From: Rudanella lutea DSM 19387
Lineage (GTDB): Bacteria; Bacteroidota; Bacteroidia; Cytophagales; Spirosomataceae
Assembly (NCBI RefSeq): GCF_000383955.1
Contig: NZ_KB913013.1
Span: forward strand, 5,289,694 to 5,353,693
DNA length: 64,000 nucleotides
Reading direction: 5' to 3'
Below, piece by piece: positions 17,938 through 25,877 of this stretch. Position 1 is the first letter of the stretch. Each line of letters begins with the position of its first letter. The position numbers and the translations under genes were made by a program. Under the pieces are notes generated by a model. It was not told the DNA's origin and ran no database searches. It was given only the letters and a program-made list of their open reading frames with translations.

Positions 17938-18771
17938 CTAATACTCGAATGTCGACTGGCGCTGGGTCTGGATGGCATGACGCAGGAAACCCGGCAGTAT
18001 TACCGATTCGGTTAGCTCAATTTTGTCTGGATCTTGTAAGTAAGCCACCATTTCGTCGTACTTGGCCTGTCCATGTACCGACACAATCTGGTCGCGTTTT
18101 TCGTCGGTCATGAAGTAGCGGAGCATCCCCTCGCCGTCGGCTTCGGGGTGAAACTGCGTACCAAAAATTTCGGGTCCGAAACGCACTGCCATCACGGCCC
18201 GGGGCAAATCGACGTGGGGTCGGATTTTTTCCAGACACAGAATCTGTGCACCGATTTCGTCGAATCGCTCCAGATTAGGCTCGGTGAGCTGGTAATCGCG
18301 CGAGTCGACAGCAAAAAATGGTTCGGGTAGGCCGCTGAAAAATGGTTCGGCGTAGCCGTCGTCGGTGCGGTGCATCGGAAAAATACCGAACGAGGTCGAC
18401 CGGCGCTTGCTGATGGTACCGAGGCCCAGGTGCCGGGCAACCAACTGAAACGAGTGGCAGATCAGAAACAAAGGCTTTTTGGGCTCCTGTGTCCGGTTCC
18501 ACGTAAACAACTCGTCGATCAGGGCAAAGTACGGCTCCTCCCAGGCTTCGTTGAGCGGGAGCGGGCTGCCCGGCCCCCCGGTCGAAATGTACGCGTCGTA
18601 GTGGAGACCGGGCAGATGCACCTGATCGGGCGTTTTACCCGCCCGAACATTGAACACATCGAAGTGAAGCGGCACCCGCATTTGGCCTTCCACCAGGCGG
18701 ATAATCTGCTGAATACAACGCATGCCCTCGTTGGCATGGTTGTCATACATATCAAGGATAGCGATTTTCAT
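17938..18771 (-). CDS. Class I glutamine amidotransferase-like protein
   Basis: A 277-residue protein with the class I amidotransferase triad: Cys105 in LFLICHSFQLVARHLG, and His208/Glu210 in FGTQFHPEADGEG. The oxyanion region STGGPGSP (63-70) is present. The usual GxCxG elbow is changed to ICHSF, a variant found in free-standing members. Such enzymes either deliver ammonia from glutamine or hydrolyse gamma-glutamyl bonds. The gene sits 14 bases after the carboxylate-amine ligase and 19 bases before the ATP-grasp-like gene, so it very likely works on the product or substrate of those ligases. Confidence 0.85.
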   Translation of the reverse strand: MKIAILDMYDNHANEGMRCIQQIIRLVEGQMRVPLHFDVFNVRAGKTPDQVHLPGLHYDAYISTGGPGSPLPLNEAWEEPYFALIDELFTWNRTQEPKKPLFLICHSFQLVARHLGLGTISKRRSTSFGIFPMHRTDDGYAEPFFSGLPEPFFAVDSRDYQLTEPNLERFDEIGAQILCLEKIRPHVDLPRAVMAVRFGPEIFGTQFHPEADGEGMLRYFMTDEKRDQIVSVHGQAKYDEMVAYLQDPDKIELTESVILPGFLRHAIQTQRQSTFEY

Positions 18772-18785
18772 CTCACTTTTCCTAA

Positions 18786-19886
18786 CTACCTCACGCCGAA
18801 GGAAGTTTCCGCAACGATGTAATCCACAACCTGTTTGAGGTCGCCGGTTTGGTTGAAAACCGCCAGTTGTCGGTCGGCGCCGGTACCCATTTCGAGCATC
18901 TTAAGCACGTATTCGCACTCCTGCCGGCTACCCAGTTCATCCATCACATCGTCGATAAAATCGAGCAATTCATGGATCAGGCTGTGCGTCGGTACTTCTT
19001 CCTGCTTGCCAAAGTCGATGAGTTTGCCTTCAATGCCGTACCGGGCGGCCCGCCATTTGTTTTCGCTGATTAAAATGCGCCGGTAAGGTCTGAAATTGAG
19101 GTTTTGCCGGTGCAGTTTAGATATTTTAGCGACCAGTGCCTGCATGATAGCAGCCAGACAAACCGTTTCGTCGACGCGCATAGGCACGTCACAAATTCGG
19201 AACTCGATGGTGTCGAAAAACGGGTGCAACCGGATGTCCCACCAGATTTTCTTGCCGTTGTCGATACAGCCCGTTTTCACCAGCAGAGCAATGTACTCGT
19301 CGTACTCGGCCGCCGACGAGAAAAAATCGGGGATACCCGTGCGCGGAAACTTGTCGAATACCTTGGAGCGGTACGACTTAAAACCGGTGTTGCGCCCGCG
19401 CCAGAACGGCGAATTGGTCGACAGGGCGTAGATATGGGGCAAAAAGTAGCGCACGGCGTTCATGATCTGAATGCCTTCGTTACGGCTGCTGATGCCCACG
19501 TGTACGTGCAGGCCGAAAATCAGGTTCGACCGGGCCACGTCGCGCATTTCTTCAATCAGCTGATCGTAGCGCTCGTTGGGGGTGATGAGTTGCGCCTGCC
19601 AGTCGGAGAAGGGGTGCGTACCGGCGGCTGCCACGTTCAGGTTCTGCTTGTCGGCCAGTTCGATAATCTCGCGCCGGAGGTAGGTCACTTCCTGCCGGGC
19701 TTCGTGAATGTTGTGGCAAATATTGGTGCCTACCTCCACCACAGCCTGGTGCATTTCGGCCTTTACGCGCTCCTGAAGCACGATTTTGCCTCCTTCGACC
19801 AGCTTCGACATGTGCGACCGAAGCTCGCGGGTTACGGGGTCAATGGTCTGGAATTCTTCCTCAATACCAAGCGTAAATACGTGCAT
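18786..19886 (-). CDS. Carboxylate-amine ligase of the GCS2/YbdK family
   Basis: A 366-residue glutamine-synthetase-fold enzyme that joins a carboxylate to an amine using ATP, as in gamma-glutamylcysteine synthetase type 2. The family start FTLGIEEEFQTIDP is at residues 4-17. Further motifs are AEMHQAVVEVGTNIC, FGLHVHVGI, LSTNSPFWRGRNTGFKSYR and WWDIRLHPFFDTIEFRICD. The metal-binding glutamates and histidines appear intact. The gene is second in the predicted ligase operon; a 170-base gap with a long hairpin separates it from the upstream ATP-grasp gene. The amine and acid substrates are unknown. Confidence 0.93.
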   Translation of the reverse strand: MHVFTLGIEEEFQTIDPVTRELRSHMSKLVEGGKIVLQERVKAEMHQAVVEVGTNICHNIHEARQEVTYLRREIIELADKQNLNVAAAGTHPFSDWQAQLITPNERYDQLIEEMRDVARSNLIFGLHVHVGISSRNEGIQIMNAVRYFLPHIYALSTNSPFWRGRNTGFKSYRSKVFDKFPRTGIPDFFSSAAEYDEYIALLVKTGCIDNGKKIWWDIRLHPFFDTIEFRICDVPMRVDETVCLAAIMQALVAKISKLHRQNLNFRPYRRILISENKWRAARYGIEGKLIDFGKQEEVPTHSLIHELLDFIDDVMDELGSRQECEYVLKMLEMGTGADRQLAVFNQTGDLKQVVDYIVAETSFGVR

Positions 19887-19943
19887 TCAATGGGTTGGTT
19901 TAAAGGTCAGTTGATGGTAAGGTTCTGGGGACTTAGCTGAATG

Positions 19944-20040
19944 GAATGTATAATGAACAGTGTAAAATGTATAACGAAAAAGTTGATTATCAGCTGATAA
20001 GTCAATTATTCATTATGCATTTTACATTGTTCATTCACAT
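19944..20040. repeat. Long imperfect palindrome inside the amidoligase operon
   Basis: Arms of about 45-50 bases are centred on the perfect palindrome ttatcagctgataa (19987-20000). Outer words are aatgaacagtgtaaaatgtat on the left (20 bases taken from about 19953) and its imperfect complement on the right. It lies between the ATP-grasp and GCS2 genes and could attenuate or process the transcript. Part of its sequence recurs at 27301-27346. Confidence 0.8.
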
Positions 20041-20056
20041 AAACCACAAAACCTCT

Positions 20057-21130
20057 TTACTTTTTCGCCTTCTTAGGGGCGGCTTTATCGGCCTTTGGGG
20101 CCTCGGCTTTTTTCGCCTTGGGTTTGGCTTCTTGGGTGGGTTTGCTGCTCTCGGCCGGAGTCTGAACGCCCACCGGGCCTGCACCAGCCGTTACTGAGCC
20201 CCGTACAAACGTACCCCAGGTGAGGTTGTCTTTGCCTGCCTGCACCCGCTTAGCCCGCTCGATAGCCATATTGGCGGCAGCTTCTACCACCCACTCGAAG
20301 TTTTCCTGACCCACCGAGTTTACGTCGGCATCGGGAGCAGGGTTGCAGAAGTCGATGGCGATAGGCACCCCATTACGCACGGCAAACTCCACCGTGTTGA
20401 AGTCGTACCCGAGGGCGTGGTTGAGCTTCAGCACGTAGTCTTTCATGGTTTCGAGGAGCTTCTTGCCCGCATCGCCCGTGGTTTTCATCTCGGCGGCATA
20501 GCGCAGGTGATGGGGGTTGCGCGGCTCGTAGGGCATAATCCGGACGTCTTTGCCGCCAATGCAGTAGCACCGGAAGTAGTCTTCAAAGTCGATGGCTTCC
20601 TGATAGAGCATCACGAGTTGCCCGGTCTCGTCGTAAGCCCGGAACATCTGCTCAGGGTTGTCTACCTTGTACACGCTTTTCCAGCCTCCGCCCGCGTGGG
20701 GTTTCATGAACGCCGGGAAACCGATATGCTCGAAAATGGCGTCCCAGTTCATGTGGCCGAGGTTACGGAACGAGTTGTGGTTCGTATCGTCGGGGCGCTC
20801 TTTGGAGGGCAGCAGAATGGTTTTGGGTACCGGAACACCCAGCTGAACGGCCAGGGCATTGTTGAAAAACTTCTCGTCGGCGGCCCACCAGAACGGGTTG
20901 TTGATAACGGCCGTGCCGGTAAGGGCGGCATTTTTCAGGAACGCCTTGTAGAACGGAACATCCTGCGAAATGCGGTCGATAATAACGGCGTAGTCGGTCG
21001 GGACGCTTTGCTCCACGCGGTCGATAAAGACAAACTCGGCCTTGAAATCGCTTTGTTTTTCGTTGACGCGCTCGACAAAGGCTTGCGGGAACGTGTTTTC
21101 CTGACCGAACAGTATGCCTATTTTTTTCAT
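20057..21130 (-). CDS. ATP-grasp ligase with a Lys/Ala/Pro-rich tail
   Basis: A 357-residue protein with the ATP-grasp layout of RimK/D-Ala-D-Ala-ligase-type enzymes. Seen are an N-terminal pre-ATP-grasp domain (IGILFGQENTFPQAF), Lys143 and the glycine loop 147-149 in FPAFMKPHAGGGWKSVY, Glu178 in LYQEAIDFEDYF, and metal-ligand candidates Glu248 and Asp260/Asn263 in TVEFAVRNGVPIAIDFCNP. Residues about 320-357 are a disordered Lys/Ala/Pro-rich tail (EAKPKAKKAEAPKADKAA), unusual for the family. It begins the ligase part of the cluster. The reaction would form an amide bond through an acyl phosphate; substrates are unknown. Confidence 0.85.
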   Translation of the reverse strand: MKKIGILFGQENTFPQAFVERVNEKQSDFKAEFVFIDRVEQSVPTDYAVIIDRISQDVPFYKAFLKNAALTGTAVINNPFWWAADEKFFNNALAVQLGVPVPKTILLPSKERPDDTNHNSFRNLGHMNWDAIFEHIGFPAFMKPHAGGGWKSVYKVDNPEQMFRAYDETGQLVMLYQEAIDFEDYFRCYCIGGKDVRIMPYEPRNPHHLRYAAEMKTTGDAGKKLLETMKDYVLKLNHALGYDFNTVEFAVRNGVPIAIDFCNPAPDADVNSVGQENFEWVVEAAANMAIERAKRVQAGKDNLTWGTFVRGSVTAGAGPVGVQTPAESSKPTQEAKPKAKKAEAPKADKAAPKKAKK

Positions 21131-21286
21131 AGTTTGTAGCAGACGGGTGTGTCTGATTGTTTTTAGGTTGTTTGTGTGTAACCTCAGTTATACTCATGCC
21201 CGAAGGCGGGGCAAAAATGCCGTTTTTGTCCCGTTACCACAACCCCCAGAATAACTTGGCGGTATGTTGCGGGTAGCAGGAGGCAA

Positions 21287-21769
21287 TTAAAGCAGCTTTT
21301 GCAGGTGATGTTCCATGTGTCCCACGTAGTCTTCAATAAGCCACGACAGCGTGCGTGGAGGGCCATCGCTACCTTTTACCTGCACCTTGCGCTGCCGGGC
21401 GGCTTCGGGTAAATCGCTGACAACGTGGACAATTTGCCGGTTCAGGGCCTGCCAAAGCGTAAGCAAATGATCGAGCGGGAGGTTTTGGTAATGGTTGGTA
21501 ACGACCAGCTCGTTTTGCCGGTACGAGGCAAACGTGTACGGCTCCGGCCCAAACTGAGCCTCATTAAATCGTTTCAGGTTGTTCAGGGCCGAGTCGATCA
21601 GGTGGCCCAGCAGTTGTTTCCGCGACCATTTGCCGGGTTTCATGTCCAGCAGCGTTTCTTCGGGCAGAGCCGAGAGTTGCGCCGGAACATCCTGAATATA
21701 CCCAGTAAGCCGCGAGAGAGCCCCTTCGAGCGTTGAGTCGGCAGTGGTATAATGCTGATTTGGCCACAT
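21287..21769 (-). CDS. DinB/YfiT-fold putative metal-dependent enzyme
   Basis: A 160-residue four-helix-bundle protein of the DinB superfamily. The usual three metal-binding histidines are visible: His56 in KQLLGHLIDSALNNL, and His151 and His155 in EDYVGHMEHHLQKLL. PGKWSRKQLLGHL is the typical first motif. Some members are thiol-dependent transferases acting with mycothiol, bacillithiol or glutathione. That is relevant because the neighbouring genes could make a gamma-glutamyl-type small molecule, but this link is inference. It lies 156 bases upstream of the ATP-grasp gene on the same strand. Confidence 0.85.
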   Translation of the reverse strand: MWPNQHYTTADSTLEGALSRLTGYIQDVPAQLSALPEETLLDMKPGKWSRKQLLGHLIDSALNNLKRFNEAQFGPEPYTFASYRQNELVVTNHYQNLPLDHLLTLWQALNRQIVHVVSDLPEAARQRKVQVKGSDGPPRTLSWLIEDYVGHMEHHLQKLL

Positions 21770-21860
21770 AGCAGGGTACGTTTAAGGTGTATGGTTTAGT
21801 TGTAAGGCGTTTGGGAGGCTGACCGAGGGGCGGGCCAAAACAGTCGTGCTCACCCCTCGG

Positions 21861-22565
21861 TCAGATCATGTTCAGATAGCGCGGAAACATGCTGCGCCAA
21901 ACGGGCCAGTCGTGCTCACCCCAGGGCACTACGTCGAGCCAGTGGGGAATGTTCTTACGACCCAGAATACCGGCCATTTCGAAATTTGAGCCCTTGCAGA
22001 AATCATGTTCCGACGTACCCAGCACGATGTTCATCTTGTAAAACTCGTCGTTGTGGGCGTTCGGAATAAAGTCGGGCGGGTTGTTGAAGTAGACGTTGTC
22101 GTCGTAGTATCCATCCATAAACGACCGAATGTCAAATTTGGCCCCCATCGAAAAGAGGTGGCCTACCTGATCGGGGTGCCGGAACGCGAAGTTGAGGGCC
22201 TGAAACCCGCCGAAGCTGCACCCGGCTACCCCAATTTTGCCCGTGTTGGTTTCGCGCTGAATGTACGGCACCAGCTCTTCGCTCAGGAACCGGTCGTACA
22301 GCACGTGGTTCCAGATGCGGGCACCGGGGTGGAGGTGTTTGGCATACCAGCTGTCGCGGTCAACGCTGTCGATGCAGTATAGTTTGACCCGGCCCGAGTT
22401 GATGTGCGCGCTCACCGCGTCGATCAGTTTAAAATCGCTCGCTTCGTAAAAACGGCCCATCGTGGTCGGAAACACCAGAATAGGGTACCCCCAGTTGCCG
22501 TAAACGAGCATTTCGAGGGTTCGGTTGAGATGGTGCGAGTAGTAAGTGCGGTATTCCTGATGCAA
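21861..22565 (-). CDS. Cytosolic esterase of the alpha/beta-hydrolase fold (COG4947-like)
   Basis: A 234-residue serine hydrolase without a signal peptide. The nucleophile elbow is GVAGCSFGGFQAL with Ser117, and the catalytic histidine is probably His218 in VVPWGEHDWPVW. The N-terminal part, RTLEMLVYGNWGYPILVFPT, resembles proteins annotated as COG4947 esterases. It is the first gene of the minus-strand run that continues with the DinB protein and the ligases, with 91 bases to the next gene, so co-transcription is plausible. Substrate unknown; it may release or trim the ligase product. Confidence 0.85.
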   Translation of the reverse strand: MHQEYRTYYSHHLNRTLEMLVYGNWGYPILVFPTTMGRFYEASDFKLIDAVSAHINSGRVKLYCIDSVDRDSWYAKHLHPGARIWNHVLYDRFLSEELVPYIQRETNTGKIGVAGCSFGGFQALNFAFRHPDQVGHLFSMGAKFDIRSFMDGYYDDNVYFNNPPDFIPNAHNDEFYKMNIVLGTSEHDFCKGSNFEMAGILGRKNIPHWLDVVPWGEHDWPVWRSMFPRYLNMI

Positions 22566-22752
22566 AACGATGATGAGTTAAGTTGTGATGAAATACGCCA
22601 AAACACCGGTAAGCAAGGGCGGGTTTTGCGCGTGGTTTGCGATTGGAATTTAGTTAAAATCCTTACATGCAGTGCTACCTGACCCGTTTACGTCTAAAAA
22701 AGCCCTTATTTTGCGGGTTGTGCGGAGCTTATTTTTGTTTATCTATTTCCTT

Positions 22753-23601
22753 ATGGCCGATCCCACCCCGGCATTTTCGACGACTTCAGTGACCGTCGTC
22801 CGTGACGAATCGTTGTACTCTGTGCCCCTTAATCGGGCTGTGCAACTCGATATTATTCTGCCCCCTGCCTACAACGCCCACGCCCCCGAACCGTACCCGG
22901 TGCTGTACCTCAACGACGGGCAGGACCTCCCCCGGCTGCGGCTTGCCGAGGTGCTCGATTCGCTCTATGCCCAACAGGCCGTCCGGCCGTTTGTGCTGGT
23001 GGCCGTCCATACCCATGCCGACCGGATTCAGGAGTACGGCACGGCGGCCCAGGCCGATTACATGAAGCGTGGGAGCAAAGCCGGCTTGTACACCGACTTT
23101 GTACTGACCGAGCTGCTGCCCCATATCCATACCCATTACCGGGTAAGCGCAGCACCGGGGCAGGCTGCTTTTGCCGGGTTTTCGCTCGGTGGTTTGTCGG
23201 CATTTGACATTGTTTTTCATCACCCCGAACACTTCAGCCGGGCGGGTGTGTTTTCGGGCTCGTTCTGGTGGCGGAGCAAGGCGTTCAGCAGTGCCTACGA
23301 CGACGATACTGACCGGATTATGCACACCCTGGTGCGGCAGGGACGCTACACCCCCGGCACACAATTCTGGCTGCAAACCGGCACCCTCGACGAAACAAGC
23401 GACCGTAACAACAACGGTGTCATCGACTCCATCGACGACACCCTCGACCTGATTGCTGAGCTGGAAAAGATAGGCTACCAACGCGAAAAGCCGGGTATCG
23501 CGGGGAATGTGCGCTACGTAGAGGTTGAAGGGGGCCACCATAACCCCGAAACCTGGGGAGCTATTATGCCGGATTTTCTGACGTGGGCGTTTGGCCGGTA
23601 A
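22753..23601 (+). CDS. Esterase of the enterochelin-esterase-like family, divergent from the ligase cluster
   Basis: A serine hydrolase of 282 residues from ATG 22753 (MADPTPAFSTTSV), or 309 from ATG 22672. The longer form would add a hydrophobic stretch (VVRSLFLFIYFLM) that could be a signal anchor, so location depends on the start. The nucleophile elbow is AFAGFSLGGLSAFD, a likely histidine lies in VEGGHHNPETW, and the fold start is RAVQLDIILPPAYN. DRNNNGVIDSIDD looks like an EF-hand-type calcium loop. It is transcribed divergently from the COG4947-like esterase and may belong to the same pathway. Confidence 0.85.
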   Translation: MADPTPAFSTTSVTVVRDESLYSVPLNRAVQLDIILPPAYNAHAPEPYPVLYLNDGQDLPRLRLAEVLDSLYAQQAVRPFVLVAVHTHADRIQEYGTAAQADYMKRGSKAGLYTDFVLTELLPHIHTHYRVSAAPGQAAFAGFSLGGLSAFDIVFHHPEHFSRAGVFSGSFWWRSKAFSSAYDDDTDRIMHTLVRQGRYTPGTQFWLQTGTLDETSDRNNNGVIDSIDDTLDLIAELEKIGYQREKPGIAGNVRYVEVEGGHHNPETWGAIMPDFLTWAFGR

Positions 23602-23668
23602 GCCCTGCCGATAATCTGTATCTGGTTGTAGGACAAGTTTCTTTTTTTGCCCGTCGGGTCGGCCCGTC

Positions 23669-23728
23669 GGATTACAGGATAAACAGGATTTTCCTAGACC
23701 TGAACAAATCCTTATAATCCTGTAATCC
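23669..23728. repeat. Inverted repeat of the GGATTACAGGAT type
   Basis: Perfect 12-base arms ggattacaggat (23669-23680) and atcctgtaatcc (23717-23728), with imperfect extension by further caggatt words on both sides. It lies between the esterase and glucanase genes. Confidence 0.75.
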
Positions 23729-23837
23729 TGTCCCAAAATTTATTTGGCAAGCTTGCTTGTCCTATACCCTATATCTGCTGCCCGGTACTCTGTCTGGATT
23801 TGCGTAACATTGCGGTGTGAAGCTCTTCCAACTGATT

Positions 23838-24689
23838 ATGATGCGTCATTCTGTTTATGTGCTGAGTTTGCTCGGCTTTTCGCTCGCTTGCCGGGGGCAG
23901 CAGGCCCCCGCGCCAGCCCGTTCACAAGCCATCAATACGCAACTGGTTTGGTTCGACGAATTTGACGGCAGTACCCTCGGCCGCCCCGGTGTACCACGCC
24001 CGGATGCTACCCGCCCCGACACCGCCCGCTGGGCGTACGACGTGGGTGGGAGCGGGTTTGGGAACAACGAACTTCAGTTTTACACGCGCAATCGGCCCGA
24101 AAATAGCCGGATCGAAAATGGCGTATTGATTATCGAGGCCCGTAAAGAAAACTGGGAAAACCGGAACTATACCTCGGCTAAGCTACGCACCAAAGGCAAG
24201 GTAGAGTGGAAACACGGCCGGGTGGAGGTGCGGGCCAAACTACCGGCTGGTCGGGGTACGTGGCCGGCCATCTGGATGCTGGCCGCCAAAGAGCCGCTGG
24301 TGTGGCCCAACGACGGTGAAATCGACATTATGGAGCATGTTGGGTATGACCCCGGTGTGGTGCACGGTACGGTACACACGCAGGCGTACAATCACGTCAA
24401 GAAAACCCAGCAGGGAGCCCAGATTACAGTTCCTGACTTCAGTACGGCGTTTCATGTGTACGCCATCGACTGGACTACTGATAAAATCGACTTTAAGGTC
24501 GACGGTAAAACATACTTCACCTTCGACAAGGAATCGTACGGCAAACGTTACGAGCAGTGGCCCTTCGATCAGCCATTTTACCTTATTCTCAACCTGGCCA
24601 TTGGTGGCAATTGGGGTGGGCAGAAAGGCGTCGACGATGCGATTTTCCCCCAACGGATGGAGGTAGACTGGGTACGGGTGTATCAGTAG
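23838..24689 (+). CDS. Lipoprotein GH16 beta-glucanase (laminarinase-like)
   Basis: A 283-residue secreted glycoside hydrolase family 16 enzyme hydrolysing beta-1,3 or mixed beta-1,3-1,4 glucans. The catalytic motif GEIDIMEHVGYD holds the ExDxxE residues. Other family markers are VWFDEFDGSTLG, NNELQFYTRNRPEN, GRVEVRAKLPAGRGTWPAIW and the closing WVRVYQ. The start MMRHSVYVLSLLGFSLAC gives a lipobox (FSLAC), so the enzyme is probably lipid-anchored. A GTG at 23817 would add seven residues. It stands alone, between two repeat elements; no SusC/SusD pair or regulator is adjacent. Confidence 0.93.
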   Translation: MMRHSVYVLSLLGFSLACRGQQAPAPARSQAINTQLVWFDEFDGSTLGRPGVPRPDATRPDTARWAYDVGGSGFGNNELQFYTRNRPENSRIENGVLIIEARKENWENRNYTSAKLRTKGKVEWKHGRVEVRAKLPAGRGTWPAIWMLAAKEPLVWPNDGEIDIMEHVGYDPGVVHGTVHTQAYNHVKKTQQGAQITVPDFSTAFHVYAIDWTTDKIDFKVDGKTYFTFDKESYGKRYEQWPFDQPFYLILNLAIGGNWGGQKGVDDAIFPQRMEVDWVRVYQ

Positions 24690-24727
24690 AAAGGGAGAAG
24701 GGAGGAAGGGAGAAGAGAGGAAGGGGT
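24688..24727. repeat. Polypurine AGGGAGAAGGG-type tract
   Basis: About 40 bases of almost pure A/G made of gggagaag and ggaggaa words immediately after the GH16 stop. The same words form the inverted repeat at 31136-31262. No inverted partner is present here. Confidence 0.7.
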
Positions 24728-24757
24728 ACCTATTTTCCGATTAAGTTCTCCAAACTG

Positions 24758-25849
24758 TCAGGGGGTCAGACTATTGATCCAGGTTTCTATCAGGGCCACG
24801 CCTTCCGTATGGATACTCACTCGCCCTACTTCGGGCATCATAATGCCGGGGTGCACGGAGTTCATTCGGTACGTCATGATGGAAGCTCGGCCATGACCGG
24901 GGTTCACGTCGAACCGAAACGAGCCGGCCCCAATGCCAGCCGCTACGGGTGATTTTCGTACGCCCCAATGGAATGGGTTGCGCTCTTCGTAGTTTAGGTA
25001 AAGGCCCGACGTTGCGGCAGGGCCTTTAGGGTTGTGGCAATGGCCACAGTTTACATCCAGGTACGAACGGGCGCGGCTATCGAGTGATGCGTGCGGGTCG
25101 GTCATGCTCACCAGCGACGGGCTACGCTCTATATCGGTTTTTGCCGCTTTGAGGTAACCCATTTTTACCCAGCGATGCAGCTGGTTTTCGGTGCCGTCGG
25201 CGTAGGCAATGGGGTGGTTGAGCTGTTTCGCCTTCGGACCAATGGGCATAAATACCTCATTGCGATTGTGGCAGCTTTTGCATTGGTTTTTGTTGGGCAT
25301 TGCATACAGAATCTGGTGGGCCTGTCCGTGTTCGTCGGTCCAGCTTACCGGAATACGCTCACCCGTTACCTTGTAGTCGGCATCGGTCTGTTCGGCATTC
25401 CAGCGGTAGGGATAGGCTTTCCAGGCGCCTTTGTACTTTACAAGCAGGCGGGTTTCGAGGATGCGCCTTTGGGCGGCAGGCTTACGGAAGTCGGCCGGAT
25501 AGTAAAAATTTTTCACCAGGATCGCCTTGTCGGGGAAGTCGAGTGGTTCATCAGGGGCCGTGGGGTCAAACGTAGCTGAGGTGCCCTGAGCCATCCAGAC
25601 AAACCGCTTCTTCAACGCATAGTCGGTAAAAAGAGGAGCAACGGGTTCATAAATCAGCACCCGTTCGTTGGGCTGTAGGGCGTTCAGGTCGCCTTTGAAA
25701 AAGCCATATTCCGACAGTTTCTTCAACGGAAGCGTTTCAAAATCAAGCTCTCCGGGATTCGTTGGGGCATTGTTTGGCCCCAAACAGGCGTAAAAGGCCG
25801 CACCGCTAAAGATGAGCATGGCCACGCTCAATAATCGAAAATTTTTCAT
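24758..25849 (-). CDS. Dihaem c-type cytochrome lipoprotein, SO2930-like family
   Basis: A 363-residue exported protein with signal sequence MKNFRLLSVAMLIFSGAAFYAC and a probable lipidated cysteine (FYAC). Two haem-binding motifs are present: CKSCH in NKNQCKSCHNRNE and CGHCH in VNCGHCHNPKG. Motifs such as LSEYGFFKG and VAPLFTDYALKKRFVW match what I recall of the 'SO2930 family dihaem cytochrome'. The frame is open for 40 codons upstream into the preceding gene's end, but the signal peptide fixes the start at 25849. It begins 28 bases after the beta-helix gene, so the two form an operon; the paired arrangement suggests a shared extracytoplasmic redox role of unknown substrate. Confidence 0.85.
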   Translation of the reverse strand: MKNFRLLSVAMLIFSGAAFYACLGPNNAPTNPGELDFETLPLKKLSEYGFFKGDLNALQPNERVLIYEPVAPLFTDYALKKRFVWMAQGTSATFDPTAPDEPLDFPDKAILVKNFYYPADFRKPAAQRRILETRLLVKYKGAWKAYPYRWNAEQTDADYKVTGERIPVSWTDEHGQAHQILYAMPNKNQCKSCHNRNEVFMPIGPKAKQLNHPIAYADGTENQLHRWVKMGYLKAAKTDIERSPSLVSMTDPHASLDSRARSYLDVNCGHCHNPKGPAATSGLYLNYEERNPFHWGVRKSPVAAGIGAGSFRFDVNPGHGRASIMTYRMNSVHPGIMMPEVGRVSIHTEGVALIETWINSLTP

Positions 25850-25877
25850 ACCCAAAAAGCAGCTATTGGCAGTCGCT

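Noticed and set aside
22786-23736. An antisense frame over the divergent esterase
   Set aside because: The plus-strand esterase has a complete nucleophile elbow; the antisense product has none and runs into the intergenic repeat.
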